Source: Solirubrobacterales bacterium (GTDB lineage: Bacteria; Actinomycetota; Thermoleophilia; Solirubrobacterales; 70-9). Taken from it: DNA of 64,000 nt. A model generated the notes under the pieces. That model did no database searches and was not told the origin of the DNA. It saw nothing but the letters and a program-made list of their open reading frames with translations. The stretch spans positions 84,414-148,413 of the forward strand of contig JAGQUT010000003.1 of assembly GCA_020438355.1 (NCBI GenBank). Direction: 5' to 3'. Shown here piece after piece: positions 16,915 through 25,721 of this stretch; within the stretch, counting starts at the first letter, position 1; each line of letters starts with the position of its first letter. Both the position numbers and the translations under genes were made by a program.

Positions 16915-17002
16915 CCGAAGGAAGGCGGGTCGCGTCTTTCGGGGCTGTGAGGGACCGCCCGCGACCACCGGCGGGGCCGTCACAGCACCCTCCAAACCAC
17001 CC

Positions 17003-17028
17003 CGCGAGACGGAACGTTCCGTCTCGCG
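17003..17028. repeat. 26-bp perfect palindrome between trmD and rplS
   Basis: Half-site CGCGAGACGGAAC is followed immediately by its exact reverse complement. On the plus strand it is followed by a T6 run (17033-17038), so it has terminator form only against the direction of the surrounding genes. Zero-spacer symmetry also fits a dimeric regulator site. Confidence 0.7.
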
Positions 17029-17041
17029 AGAGTTTTTTCGG

Positions 17042-17701
17042 CTATCCCAAGCCCCGGCGTCGGCTCTGCTCCAGCCGCCACTCCCGAACCCTCGCATGGT
17101 CCCCGGAAACCAGCACCTCCGGAATCCCCCAGCCCCTGTATTCCGGTGGCCGGGTGTAATGCGGATATTCTGGCAGGCCATCGAGCGCTTCCGACCAGGA
17201 TTCCTCGATCGCGCTGTCCTCGTCTCCGAGCGCTCCCGGCTGGCGCCGCATGATCGTGTCGGCGACGACCATTGCCGGCAGCTCTCCGCCGGCCAGCACA
17301 TAGCGACCTATCGAAATCTCGTCGTCGGCGAGGTGATCGTGGACCCGATGATCGAATCCCTCATAGCGGCCACAGAGCAGAGCCAGCGCGGGCTCGGCCG
17401 CCAGTTCGCTCACCAGCGAGTCATCGAGAACCCTGCCAGCGGGCGAAAGGACGACGGTGCGGGGACGGTCGTTCTCCCCATATACGCCCTGAAGGGCGGC
17501 ATCGACCACGTCCACCCGAAGCACCATGCCGGCACCGCCGCCATACGGGGCATCGTCGACCCGTCCACCCTTGAGGGGCGTCCAGTCACGGTAGTCACGG
17601 AGATTCAGCTCGGAGCCGTTCTCGATCGCCTTGCGAACCGGCCGTTGCTGCCGAAACCAGTCGAAAGCCTCGGGAAAGAGAGTGAAAATGTCGAGTTTCA
17701 T
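17042..17701 (-). CDS. trmD: tRNA (guanine-N1)-methyltransferase
   Basis: 219 aa from the ATG of MKLDIFTLFPEAFDWF. TrmD makes m1G37 next to the anticodon, using SAM bound in a trefoil knot. Visible motifs are GGRVDDAPYGGGAGMV, LLCGRYEGFDHRV and the knot strand EISIGRYVLAGGELPA. A Solirubrobacter-like C-terminal part reads YPHYTRPPEYRGWGIPEVL. It starts 27 bases after khpA. The rimM gene usually found between KH protein and trmD is absent. Confidence 0.96.
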   Translation of the reverse strand: MKLDIFTLFPEAFDWFRQQRPVRKAIENGSELNLRDYRDWTPLKGGRVDDAPYGGGAGMVLRVDVVDAALQGVYGENDRPRTVVLSPAGRVLDDSLVSELAAEPALALLCGRYEGFDHRVHDHLADDEISIGRYVLAGGELPAMVVADTIMRRQPGALGDEDSAIEESWSEALDGLPEYPHYTRPPEYRGWGIPEVLVSGDHARVREWRLEQSRRRGLG

Positions 17702-17728
17702 CCGGTGCCAGTCTCCGGCCCGGTCCAC

Positions 17729-17959
17729 TCAGTCGAGTATGTCGACCAGAACGCGGCGCTCCTCACGCACCGCGGCAGCCTTGGCCACCGTGCGGATCGC
17801 GTTCGCGACCCTGCCGCCCCTGCCGATCACCCGGCCGAGGTCATCTTCGCCGACCGTGATCTCGAAGACCAGGTCACCATCCTCCTCGAGTTCCTCGACC
17901 TCAACTGCGTCGGGGTCCTCGACCAGGGCCCGCGTGATGTAGAGAAGCATCTCCTGCAT
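17729..17959 (-). CDS. khpA: KH-domain RNA-binding protein KhpA
   Basis: 76 aa, single type II KH domain with the RNA-contact loop LGRVIGRGGRVANAIR. KhpA (YlqC) works with KhpB in Gram-positive bacteria, binding many RNAs and affecting cell-division control. It lies between rpsP (15 bases away) and trmD, its standard place. Its N-terminal half is acidic (EVEELEEDGD). Confidence 0.93.
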   Translation of the reverse strand: MQEMLLYITRALVEDPDAVEVEELEEDGDLVFEITVGEDDLGRVIGRGGRVANAIRTVAKAAAVREERRVLVDILD

Positions 17960-17974
17960 CGGCGGGGAGCAGCC

Positions 17975-18229
17975 TCAGCTGCCGGAAGCCTTGATGCCCT
18001 TGATCCGGAGCAGGCCGGCGACCCGCTCGGAGGGCTGGGCGCCCTTTTCGAGCCAGTAATTGGCCCGTTCCTCGTCGATCACGATCGTCGAAGGATCGGT
18101 CTGGGCGTTGTACTGGCCGATCGTCTCGATGGTGCGGCCATCGCGGGGCGCACGCTTGTCGGCGACGACGATTCGCCAGATCGGGTTCTTCTTGGAACCA
18201 ACTCTTCTAAGTCTGATGCGGACTGCCAT
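17975..18229 (-). CDS. rpsP: 30S ribosomal protein S16
   Basis: 84 aa, normal length. MAVRIRLRRVGSKKNPIWRI is the classic S16 N-terminus, followed by RDGRTIETIGQYNA and WLEKGAQPSERVAGLL. It follows ffh by 30 bases and starts the ribosome and tRNA-modification part of the operon. It has a good upstream purine-rich site (TAAGGAGGG overlapping the ffh end). Confidence 0.97.
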   Translation of the reverse strand: MAVRIRLRRVGSKKNPIWRIVVADKRAPRDGRTIETIGQYNAQTDPSTIVIDEERANYWLEKGAQPSERVAGLLRIKGIKASGS

Positions 18230-18259
18230 TGGACGCGGAATCGTACAGGTTAAGGAGGG

Positions 18260-19624
18260 CTAGCGTCTTCTGATCTTCGGCCGCTGGGTCTGGCCCATCA
18301 TCTTCGCCAGCTGGTTCTGATCGGGCATCTGTCCGCTGGCCATGTGCTTCATCAGTTTTTTCATCTGGTCGAACTGTTTGACCAGGTTGTTGACCTGCTG
18401 GATCTTCGTTCCCGACCCTTCCGCGATGCGGCGGCGCCGGGATCCCTTGATGATCTGCGGCATTGCCCGTTCGTGCGGGGTCATCGAGAGGATGATCGCC
18501 TCTACCCGGTCGAGTTCACCGTCGTCGACCTCGACGTCCTTCATCTTCTTCATTGCCCCCATGCCGGGCATCATTCCCAGCAGGTTGCCGATCGGGCCCA
18601 TCTTGCGGATCTGCCGCATCTGCTTGAGGAAATCCTCGAGCGTAAACTGGCCCTCCTCCATCTTGCGCTGGAGTTCCTCGGCCTCTTCCTCGGAAACCTG
18701 CTCCTCGGCCTTCTCGATCAGGCTGAGCACGTCACCCATTCCGAGGATGCGGCTCGCCATACGGTCAGGATGGAAGTGCTCGAAATCGCCCAGTTTCTCG
18801 CCGGTCGAGGCGAAGAGGATCGGCTTGCCGGTCACCGCCTTGACCGAGAGGGCCGCGCCGCCACGGGCGTCGCCGTCGAGCTTGGAGATGATCACGCCAT
18901 CGAACTCGGCCGCTTCCGAGAACGACTCGGCCACACCGACCGCGTCCTGACCGGTCATCGCGTCGACGACCAGGAGGACGTTGTGGGGCTTGACCGTCTT
19001 GCGGATCTTCGCCAGCTCGTCCATCAGCTCGGAGTCGATGTGGAGGCGGCCGGCGGTGTCGACGATCAGGACGTCCCGTCCCTCGTCCTGCGCCTTGCCG
19101 AGCGCCCACTTGGCGATCTCGACCGGATCGGCGTCAGTCCCCTGCTGGTAGACCACCGCTCCGGCTCGCTGTCCGACAGTCTCGAGCTGCTTGATCGCCG
19201 CTGGACGGTAGACGTCGCATGCGGCGAGAGCTACCGACTTGCCTTCCTTCTTGAGCAGCTGCGCAAGCTTGGCTGTGGCTGTCGTCTTGCCCGATCCCTG
19301 GAGGCCGGCCATCAGGATCACGGTGGTGCCACGGTTGGAGAAGACGAGGTCGCGCCCGGCACCCCCCATCAGCTCGGTCAGTTCCTCGTTGACGATTTTG
19401 ACGACCTGCTGGCCCGGGTTCAGGGACCCGAGAACGTCGGCACCAAGGCAGCGTTCCTTCACCTTCGCAGTGAAGGCCTTGACCACCTTGAAGTTGACGT
19501 CCGCCTCGAGCAGAGCGAGGCGGATTTCACGCATCGCCTTGTCGACATCGTCCTCGGTCAGCTTTCCGCGGTTGCGGACGTCGGAAAGCGTGGACTGCAG
19601 GCGTTCTGAAAGCTGGTCGAACAT
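18260..19624 (-). CDS. ffh: Signal recognition particle protein Ffh
   Basis: 454 aa. Ffh binds signal sequences on nascent chains and, with FtsY, delivers ribosomes to the membrane. N domain (about 1-90), G domain with Walker A GLQGSGKTTATAKLA, DTAGRLHID and TKLD-type element ISKLDGDARGGAAL, then the Met-rich M domain from about 300 with GNLLGMMPGMGAMKKM. The partner FtsY is encoded at 21456-22466. Divergent from the kelch gene with only a short gap. Confidence 0.97.
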   Translation of the reverse strand: MFDQLSERLQSTLSDVRNRGKLTEDDVDKAMREIRLALLEADVNFKVVKAFTAKVKERCLGADVLGSLNPGQQVVKIVNEELTELMGGAGRDLVFSNRGTTVILMAGLQGSGKTTATAKLAQLLKKEGKSVALAACDVYRPAAIKQLETVGQRAGAVVYQQGTDADPVEIAKWALGKAQDEGRDVLIVDTAGRLHIDSELMDELAKIRKTVKPHNVLLVVDAMTGQDAVGVAESFSEAAEFDGVIISKLDGDARGGAALSVKAVTGKPILFASTGEKLGDFEHFHPDRMASRILGMGDVLSLIEKAEEQVSEEEAEELQRKMEEGQFTLEDFLKQMRQIRKMGPIGNLLGMMPGMGAMKKMKDVEVDDGELDRVEAIILSMTPHERAMPQIIKGSRRRRIAEGSGTKIQQVNNLVKQFDQMKKLMKHMASGQMPDQNQLAKMMGQTQRPKIRRR

Positions 19625-19651
19625 TGGTCAGTCAGCCTACAGACGATAGGT

Positions 19652-21382
19652 TTGTTCAAGAGTCTGCGGGCTTCCAGGAAGCTCAAGGAAGATTTGGGAG
19701 GCAAGGAAAGGACATCCGGAAGCAGCAAGGTCAGGGTCCTCCTGGGGATTCTGGCCACCCTCGTCCTCCTGCTGGCACCGGCACAGCTGACACCGGCAGA
19801 TCCGGGCATATCAGCGCCGAACTGGGCAGAGCAGTTTCCAACCCACAGCCCAGTCGCAAGGGAAGCTGCGGCCATGGCCTATGACTACGCGAACCAGGAG
19901 ATGGTTCTTTTCGGCGGAAGAACCGGCGCGGGTCTTCATCTCGGGGACACCTGGACCTGGGACGGAGACAATTGGCGTCAATTCGCTCCCGCGCATAGTC
20001 CGTCTCCGCGCTCCGACGCCAAGATGGCGTTCGATCCCGTGACTGAGCAACTCATTCTGGTAGGCGGAACTACGAACGATGGCGCCACGGATGAGACCTG
20101 GACCTGGGACGGCAACGATTGGACTCGGCTTACACCAGCCACCCCTGCTCCTGCCCTGTTCGTGCCGAGCATTGCTACCGATTTCGCGTCGGGAAACGTG
20201 ATCCTTTTCGGCGGCAGTTCTGCCGGCACCGGAACCATGAGGAACTGGACCTGGGTCTGGGACGGCAGTACCTGGTCCGAGCTCTCACCGGCTTCGAGTC
20301 CGCCCGCCCGGTTCGGCGCAGCGATGGCATATGACCAGGAAAACCAGGAAATCGTACTTTTCGGCGGCGGAACCATGACCTCGATTTTCGACGACACCTG
20401 GATTTGGGATGGCTCGAACTGGACTCAGAAGCTGCCCCTGCGGAGCCCTCCCTTTTTCGGGGGCGGGTCGATGGCATTCAGCCCCGCCACCAACACTCTC
20501 ATTCACGTAATGGGGTCGACATGGTCATGGGACGGATCGATCTGGAGCGCACTGAATACCTGGGCGCAACCCCGAGGCCGATTCAATGCTTCGCTGGAAC
20601 TGGATCCGACCAGCGGGAAGCTTCTCTTGTTCGGAGGAAACGATGCTCAGAGCATCCGAGGTGACACCTGGACATTCGGATTCCAGAGCGACCAGGACCC
20701 CGTGACGGAGATCACCTCTCCCGCGCCGGGCGGGACTTACGAGATCGGCGAATCCGTCCCCGTGAGCTTCAGTTGCGAGGCAGCGCCCGACGGACCACCT
20801 GTGTCCACCTGCCTGGGATCGGATGGAAGTCCGGCGCCGCGAGGCTTTCTCGACACTTCGAAGCCCGGACCGGGCACCTTTACGGTCATCGCCACCGCAA
20901 GTGACGGTCAGACCGGCAGCGCCTCGATTTTTTATGAGGTCAGGAAGCCCACGCCCGAGCCGGTCTGCAGGGCGGTTCCGGGGGGCCTCACGCTGCAGAG
21001 CTTCGCGCTTCGGCCTCCTCTCGGCGATGGCCGGCAGGTTCCCGGCCTGCGGGTACGGCTGTCCGCCACCGGGCGAGTCGACGCCGAGATCGCCCCGCGG
21101 ATCGCCTATGGCTCCCCGAACGGGAGAAAGTCGTTCCGATACCGCGCGAGGACGGTTAGGGTGAACCGCGTCCGCAAGCTCCGCTACCGGCTTCCGGCAA
21201 AGGTCCGGCGGGAAATGCTCCGCTCGCAGGGAGCCGTGTACGGCAACCGGGTCACCTTCCGGCTGCGGGCAAGGATCAAGGCGCGGGGCGATCGGCCCGC
21301 TTGCTACAAGCGGCCCGAGAGTCTTGCCTACGAGCTTCCCGTGGTTGCCGTCTCGAGCCGGGTCGCGCTTCGCCGGCGGTAG
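19652..21382 (+). CDS. Secreted kelch-repeat beta-propeller protein
   Basis: Up to 576 aa. An N-terminal signal segment (VRVLLGILATLVLLLAPAQL) is followed by about six kelch-type repeats with the recurring motifs M-AYD---QE-VLFGG and DTWTWDG-NW, forming a probable beta-propeller (about residues 60-350). An Ig-like domain follows (ITSPAPGGTYEIGESVPVSF). The last 150 residues are Arg-rich, with a character like the tail of the protein at 2-1624. The TTG start at 19652 lacks a ribosome site; TTG at 19694, with AAGGA just upstream, is an alternative that still keeps the signal peptide. Function unknown, probably binding at the cell surface. Confidence 0.8.
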   Translation: MFKSLRASRKLKEDLGGKERTSGSSKVRVLLGILATLVLLLAPAQLTPADPGISAPNWAEQFPTHSPVAREAAAMAYDYANQEMVLFGGRTGAGLHLGDTWTWDGDNWRQFAPAHSPSPRSDAKMAFDPVTEQLILVGGTTNDGATDETWTWDGNDWTRLTPATPAPALFVPSIATDFASGNVILFGGSSAGTGTMRNWTWVWDGSTWSELSPASSPPARFGAAMAYDQENQEIVLFGGGTMTSIFDDTWIWDGSNWTQKLPLRSPPFFGGGSMAFSPATNTLIHVMGSTWSWDGSIWSALNTWAQPRGRFNASLELDPTSGKLLLFGGNDAQSIRGDTWTFGFQSDQDPVTEITSPAPGGTYEIGESVPVSFSCEAAPDGPPVSTCLGSDGSPAPRGFLDTSKPGPGTFTVIATASDGQTGSASIFYEVRKPTPEPVCRAVPGGLTLQSFALRPPLGDGRQVPGLRVRLSATGRVDAEIAPRIAYGSPNGRKSFRYRARTVRVNRVRKLRYRLPAKVRREMLRSQGAVYGNRVTFRLRARIKARGDRPACYKRPESLAYELPVVAVSSRVALRRR

Positions 21383-21431
21383 ATCTGGGTTCGATCTGTA
21401 TGGGTATAACCCACAAGATTTGAACCCAGAT
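21383..21431. terminator. Nested inverted repeat between convergent genes
   Basis: ATCTGGGTTC (21383-21392) is the exact reverse complement of GAACCCAGAT (21422-21431), and inside lies TGGGT-ATA-ACCCA. It separates the convergent kelch and ftsY genes, so a bidirectional terminator is likely, although no long T run follows either side. Confidence 0.55.
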
Positions 21432-21455
21432 TGACTCACACCGGATCTGGTGGGG

Positions 21456-22466
21456 CTACTCGTCGTCGAGCAGGGCGCGGCTGAAGTCTTCGGGATCGAA
21501 GGGCCGCAGGTCCTCAAGCCCCTCTCCCACACCGATCAGCTTGACCGGAATCCCGAGCTCGGTGGCAATCGCGAGGGTGATTCCGCCTTTCGCAGTGCCG
21601 TCAAGCTTGGTCAGGACCACTCCGGATACGTCGGTCGCTTCAGCGAAAGCCTTGGCCTGACGCAAACCGTTCTGCCCTGTGGTCGCGTCAATCGAGATAA
21701 GGGTTTCGTGTGGTGCGCCGGGGATCTGCTTGTCGATTACCCGCCGGACCTTTCCGAGCTCGTCCATGAGGTTCGACTGGGTGTGGAGACGGCCGGCGGT
21801 ATCGATGATCACCACATCCGAGCCTCGGGCCTTGGCAGCGCTGATCGCATCGAAAGCAACCGAGCCCGGGTCGGCACCCTCGTTGGACCGAACGAGGTCC
21901 GCCCCGGCACGATCAGCCCAGGTCGCGAGCTGTTCTGCGGCCGCTGCCCGGTAAGTGTCGGCCGCCCCGAGAAGTACCGAGAGCCCGAACTCGTTTTTGA
22001 GATGCCAGGCGATCTTTCCGATCGAGGTGGTCTTGCCGGTTCCGTTTACCCCGGTCATCAGCACGATCGCGGGGTCCTGGGTCAGATTGATCGGAGCACG
22101 ATTGGTCGAAGCGATCTCGGTCAGAAGCCCGATAAGACGCTCCTTGATCGCCGCACCGTCGGGTGGCACCGCACCCGAGTCAACTTCGTACTCGAGCTTC
22201 TCGACAACCTGGGCCGTGGTCGTGGCGCCGGCGTCGGCGAGAATCAATGCTTCCTCCAGCCGCTCCCACGTCTCGTCATCGATCCGGTCGAAGAGGCTTG
22301 AACCGATCTCCTCGGTCAGTGCCCGGCGGCTCTTGGAGAGGCTCTCTCGCAGACGCCGGAATGCGCCGACCTTCTTCGGAGCTTCCTCCTCGGCGGCGGG
22401 TGGCGGCGCTGTGTCCGGGACCACACGGTCACCGAGATCGAGAATGTCGTTCCAGGTCGTACTCAT
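21456..22466 (-). CDS. ftsY: SRP receptor FtsY
   Basis: 336 aa. FtsY is the membrane-associated receptor for SRP. A short acidic N-terminal region (AAEEEAPKK) stands in for the long A domain of enterobacteria. The N domain is followed by the G domain with Walker A GVNGTGKTTSIGK, AADTYRAAAAEQL, DTAGRLHTQ and LTKLDGTAKGG. It follows smc by about 44 bases; the order rnc-smc-ftsY is conserved in many Gram-positive bacteria. Confidence 0.97.
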   Translation of the reverse strand: MSTTWNDILDLGDRVVPDTAPPPAAEEEAPKKVGAFRRLRESLSKSRRALTEEIGSSLFDRIDDETWERLEEALILADAGATTTAQVVEKLEYEVDSGAVPPDGAAIKERLIGLLTEIASTNRAPINLTQDPAIVLMTGVNGTGKTTSIGKIAWHLKNEFGLSVLLGAADTYRAAAAEQLATWADRAGADLVRSNEGADPGSVAFDAISAAKARGSDVVIIDTAGRLHTQSNLMDELGKVRRVIDKQIPGAPHETLISIDATTGQNGLRQAKAFAEATDVSGVVLTKLDGTAKGGITLAIATELGIPVKLIGVGEGLEDLRPFDPEDFSRALLDDE

Positions 22467-22510
22467 CGAGACGCATCTTGCCGGATAAGGCAGTCCGACG
22501 CTTCAGGGAC

Positions 22511-24856
22511 TCAGGCCGCTTCGAGCGCGGTGCCTTCGAGGGCGGTTACGCCCTTGGGAAGGCGGCGCGAAATCACCTTGGTGACACCATCCCCGCCCAT
22601 GCTTACGCCGTAGAGGACATCGGCCGCGTCCATGGTCAGCTTCTGGTGGGTGACGATCACGAACTGGGTCCGGTCGGAGAACCGCCGGACGAGTTCAAGG
22701 AAGCGGTTGATGTTCGCGTCGTCGAGCGCGGCCTCAACCTCGTCGAGGATGTAGAACGGGCAGGGACGGGCCAGGAACACGGCGAAGACGAATGCGAGCG
22801 CCGTCATCGCCTTCTCGCCGCCGGATAGCAGGCTCATCTGGCGCATCCTCTTGCCCTGCGGAGTCACCTCAAGTTCGACCCCGAAATCAGACTCATGGGG
22901 ACGCCGTGGATCCTCTTCGTCCTCCATGTCCTCATCTTCGACTTCGGCCTCCTCGCCCTCGGCGGCCGGCTTCGGTACCGGGCGGAGGTCAACCGAGCGC
23001 AGTCGGCCGGTACCGCCCGGGAATAGCTGGGCGATCATCTCCTCGAAGTTCTTCGCGGTGGCCTCGAAAGTCTCGTCGAATGAACGCTTGATCTCGGCGT
23101 CGATGTCGCGGATCACGCCTTCGAGCTCGCGCATCGCGCGCTCGGTGTCTTCACGCTGTGAGACCAGCTGCTCGACGTGCTCGAGGGCCTCCTCGTACTC
23201 CTTCTGGGCCAGCGGATTCACGGGGCCGAGCCTCTCGCGCCTTGCCCGGAGGTTGTGGAGGCGCTTCTCGATCTGTTCGCGCTCCTCCTCTTCCAGTTCC
23301 TCTTCGGGTTCGGGTATCTCGACCTGGAGCTTCTCGGCGATACGCGCGAGCTCGCCGGCTGCCTCGGCCCGGCGGTCACCCAGGTGGGCCGCCTCGACCT
23401 CGGCGCTGGTCACCTGCTCGGCAACCGCCCGCAGCTTGCCCTGTATCTCGACTTCGGAATCTGAGCAGGCCTTGAGTTCGGCCGAGATCTCGTCGGCATC
23501 GCCCTGGTCACCGATTACCGTTCGCTCGGCGCGGGAGACCCGCTCGCGGATCGCAAGGGCGGTCTGGCCAGCCGCGGTCTCGATCGTTGCGATCAGTCCG
23601 GCCAGGCTTTCGACCTCGGCCATCTTCTCTCCGAGCCGTTCACGATGCCTTTCGCCAAGCAGGCTTTCGGCCCGGCGGGCATGGGTCGTAGCCCTCTCGG
23701 CACCCTTGTGAACATCGGCCAGTGCTTCCAGACGCTTCGACTCCGGTCCTTCGCCCTTGGCCTGCCGCAGGCCTTCCGCCGCAGTCGCCAGTCCGGCATC
23801 GACCTCGGCGAGTTCCTGCACAAGGTGCTTGGCCCTCTCGGACGCGCTGCCGCTGCTGCCCAGGTCCAGGGTCAGGGGTGCCAGTTCAAGCCGCAGCTCC
23901 TCGAGGCGACTGCCCAGCCGGCGTCCCTGCTCGGCAATCCTGGAGGCCTCGATCGAGACTTTCTCGGAACCTGATCTGAGCCCGTTCAGGATCCCCCAGA
24001 TCGCAGTGCGTTCCCGGTCGCGTTCGGCGAACCTTTCCTCGGCAGCCCGGCGGCGTTCCGAGACGGCCGACAGTTCTTTCTCTAGCCCGTCGCGCACCTT
24101 CCTGGCCTTGTCTGCTGAAGCTCTGGCCTGTTCGAGTCGTGCCTCACCGAAGCGAAGTTCCTCGGCGACCAGCCGGCTTTTCAGCTCGAGCTCCTGTTTC
24201 TCGATCCGCGCGCCGATCTCGGCCGAGTTGGCCTGTTGCTTCAGCGGCCGGAGTGCCTTCCGGGCCTCCCGCTCCACATCGAGGGCACGATCGAGGTTGT
24301 CCCTTGTGGCCAGCAACTTCAACTCCGCTCGGCGGCGGCGCTTTCGGTACTTGCCGAGACCGGCCGCTTCCTCGATCAGCATCCGCCGCTCGCGAGGCTT
24401 GGAGTGGACGATCGAGTCGACCCGCCCCTGACTGATGACCGAATGCATCTCGCGGCCCAGGTTGGCGTCGGAGAGCAGTTCGATGATGTCTGAAAGCCGG
24501 CACCTGGCACCGTTCATCCAGTACCCGCCGTCACCGTTCCGGTCGAGTTTCCGGGTGATCGCGATCTCGGTGAAGTCATCACCCAGGTGGCCTTCGGAAT
24601 TGTCGATGACCACTTCAACTTCGGCTTCGGAGCGGGCACCGACGTTCTTGCCGCCAACCGAGATCACATCCTGCATCGAGGTTCCGCGGATCGCGCCGGG
24701 ACTCTGCTCGCCGAGTGCCCAGAGCACGGCGTCCGTGATGTTCGACTTGCCTGAGCCGTTCGGGCCCACGATCACGCTGACCCCAGGCGAGAACGCCAGT
24801 TCAGTCTTCTCCGGGAAGGACTTGAAGCCCTTCATGGTCACCGAGCGAAGGTACAT
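22511..24856 (-). CDS. smc: SMC chromosome-segregation ATPase, short form without a recognisable hinge
   Basis: 781 aa, against about 1150-1200 for bacterial SMC. The head is complete: Walker A GPNGSGKSN (31-39), Q-loop ISQGRVDSIV (Q143), signature LSGGEKAMTALAF (from 677), Walker B FYILDEVEAAL (D705, E706) and H-loop VIVTHQ. The C-terminal arm carries family landmarks LGPVNPLAQKEYEE and FDETFEATAKNFEE. Between about 170 and 620 everything is charged, coiled-coil-like sequence; the glycine-rich globular hinge is absent, and there is no CxxC zinc hook. An acidic insert (EGEEAEVEDEDMEDEED) lies before the signature. The frame is unbroken. The start MYLRSVTMKGFKSF is chosen; a GTG at 24907 would add 17 residues. 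Confidence 0.9.
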   Translation of the reverse strand: MYLRSVTMKGFKSFPEKTELAFSPGVSVIVGPNGSGKSNITDAVLWALGEQSPGAIRGTSMQDVISVGGKNVGARSEAEVEVVIDNSEGHLGDDFTEIAITRKLDRNGDGGYWMNGARCRLSDIIELLSDANLGREMHSVISQGRVDSIVHSKPRERRMLIEEAAGLGKYRKRRRRAELKLLATRDNLDRALDVEREARKALRPLKQQANSAEIGARIEKQELELKSRLVAEELRFGEARLEQARASADKARKVRDGLEKELSAVSERRRAAEERFAERDRERTAIWGILNGLRSGSEKVSIEASRIAEQGRRLGSRLEELRLELAPLTLDLGSSGSASERAKHLVQELAEVDAGLATAAEGLRQAKGEGPESKRLEALADVHKGAERATTHARRAESLLGERHRERLGEKMAEVESLAGLIATIETAAGQTALAIRERVSRAERTVIGDQGDADEISAELKACSDSEVEIQGKLRAVAEQVTSAEVEAAHLGDRRAEAAGELARIAEKLQVEIPEPEEELEEEEREQIEKRLHNLRARRERLGPVNPLAQKEYEEALEHVEQLVSQREDTERAMRELEGVIRDIDAEIKRSFDETFEATAKNFEEMIAQLFPGGTGRLRSVDLRPVPKPAAEGEEAEVEDEDMEDEEDPRRPHESDFGVELEVTPQGKRMRQMSLLSGGEKAMTALAFVFAVFLARPCPFYILDEVEAALDDANINRFLELVRRFSDRTQFVIVTHQKLTMDAADVLYGVSMGGDGVTKVISRRLPKGVTALEGTALEAA

Positions 24857-24977
24857 ACGACCTACAGGGTGCCGATTCCGCCGGACGGATGTTTTCCCAC
24901 TAACCACCCCCTGGATTCGGCATTAGGAGTGGAAAAACCTAATTCCCGCAAAGTGCAGGGCAAAGCTACGGGAGGCT

Positions 24978-25721
24978 TCACCCGTCGAGGGTTCGAAGCG
25001 CGACCTCGGCGGCCGCCTGTCCCGCCGCCTTCTTGCTGCGGCCCTCACCCCTGCCGATCTCGGAATCCCGGTAGATGACCGCCACCTCGTAAGTCCTCTG
25101 GTGTGCCGGCCCTCGAGCGCTGACGACCTCGTAGGAAACCGTCTCACCATGACGGGCAGCCGTTTCCTGGAGTGCCGACTTGAAGTCCGTCTGGTTCTCC
25201 CTGACCTCGCTGATGCGGGGCCTGAAAGCAGCCACGACAGCTGATGCGGTGACTCCGAAGCCGTAGTGGAGATAGCAGGCACCGATCAGCGCCTCGGTGA
25301 TCTCGGGCAGCGGCCTTTCGCCTTCGAGCAGGAGCCGGGCAGGGGTCTGCTTGCCGTCCGGCTGTCCCGGGTCCGCTTCCAGCAACATTTCGGGGATACC
25401 AAGCTCGCGGCCGACCTCGGCGCATGAGGTGCCACTGACGGCCTGGTTGAGGATCTTGGTCAGGGCCCCGGCGTTCTTGTCAGGCAGGCTCCTGTACAGC
25501 TCGTCTGCGACAGCGAGCCCCAGGACGCTGTCCCCGAGCAGGGCGAGCCGCTCGTAGGAATCGGTCCGGTCCGCCGTCCACGACGAGTGAGTGAGGGCGG
25601 GGCCTCTGAGTTCGTCCGGCAGGCCTTCGATCAGGGAGGAGAGATCTCCGCCATCGGAGGCGTCACCTGAACCCGCGCCTGCGGCGCGATCACGCGACCG
25701 CTTTAGCCACGACAAAGTCAA
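24978..25721 (-). CDS. rnc: Ribonuclease III with altered active-site residues
   Basis: 247 aa. RNase III cuts double-stranded RNA. The N-terminal nuclease domain has YERLALLGDSVL (57-68) and EITEALIGACYL; the C-terminal dsRNA-binding domain runs from about 177 (DFKSALQETAARHG) to GEGRSKKAAGQAAAEVAL. Compared with E. coli, the residue for E41 is Ala60, the D114 position is Glu140, and the E65 region reads KNAGALTK; D45 (Asp64) and E117 (Glu143) are kept. The TTG start overlaps the end of acpP by 32 bases; a second TTG is two codons later. Confidence 0.88.
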   Translation of the reverse strand: MTLSWLKRSRDRAAGAGSGDASDGGDLSSLIEGLPDELRGPALTHSSWTADRTDSYERLALLGDSVLGLAVADELYRSLPDKNAGALTKILNQAVSGTSCAEVGRELGIPEMLLEADPGQPDGKQTPARLLLEGERPLPEITEALIGACYLHYGFGVTASAVVAAFRPRISEVRENQTDFKSALQETAARHGETVSYEVVSARGPAHQRTYEVAVIYRDSEIGRGEGRSKKAAGQAAAEVALRTLDG

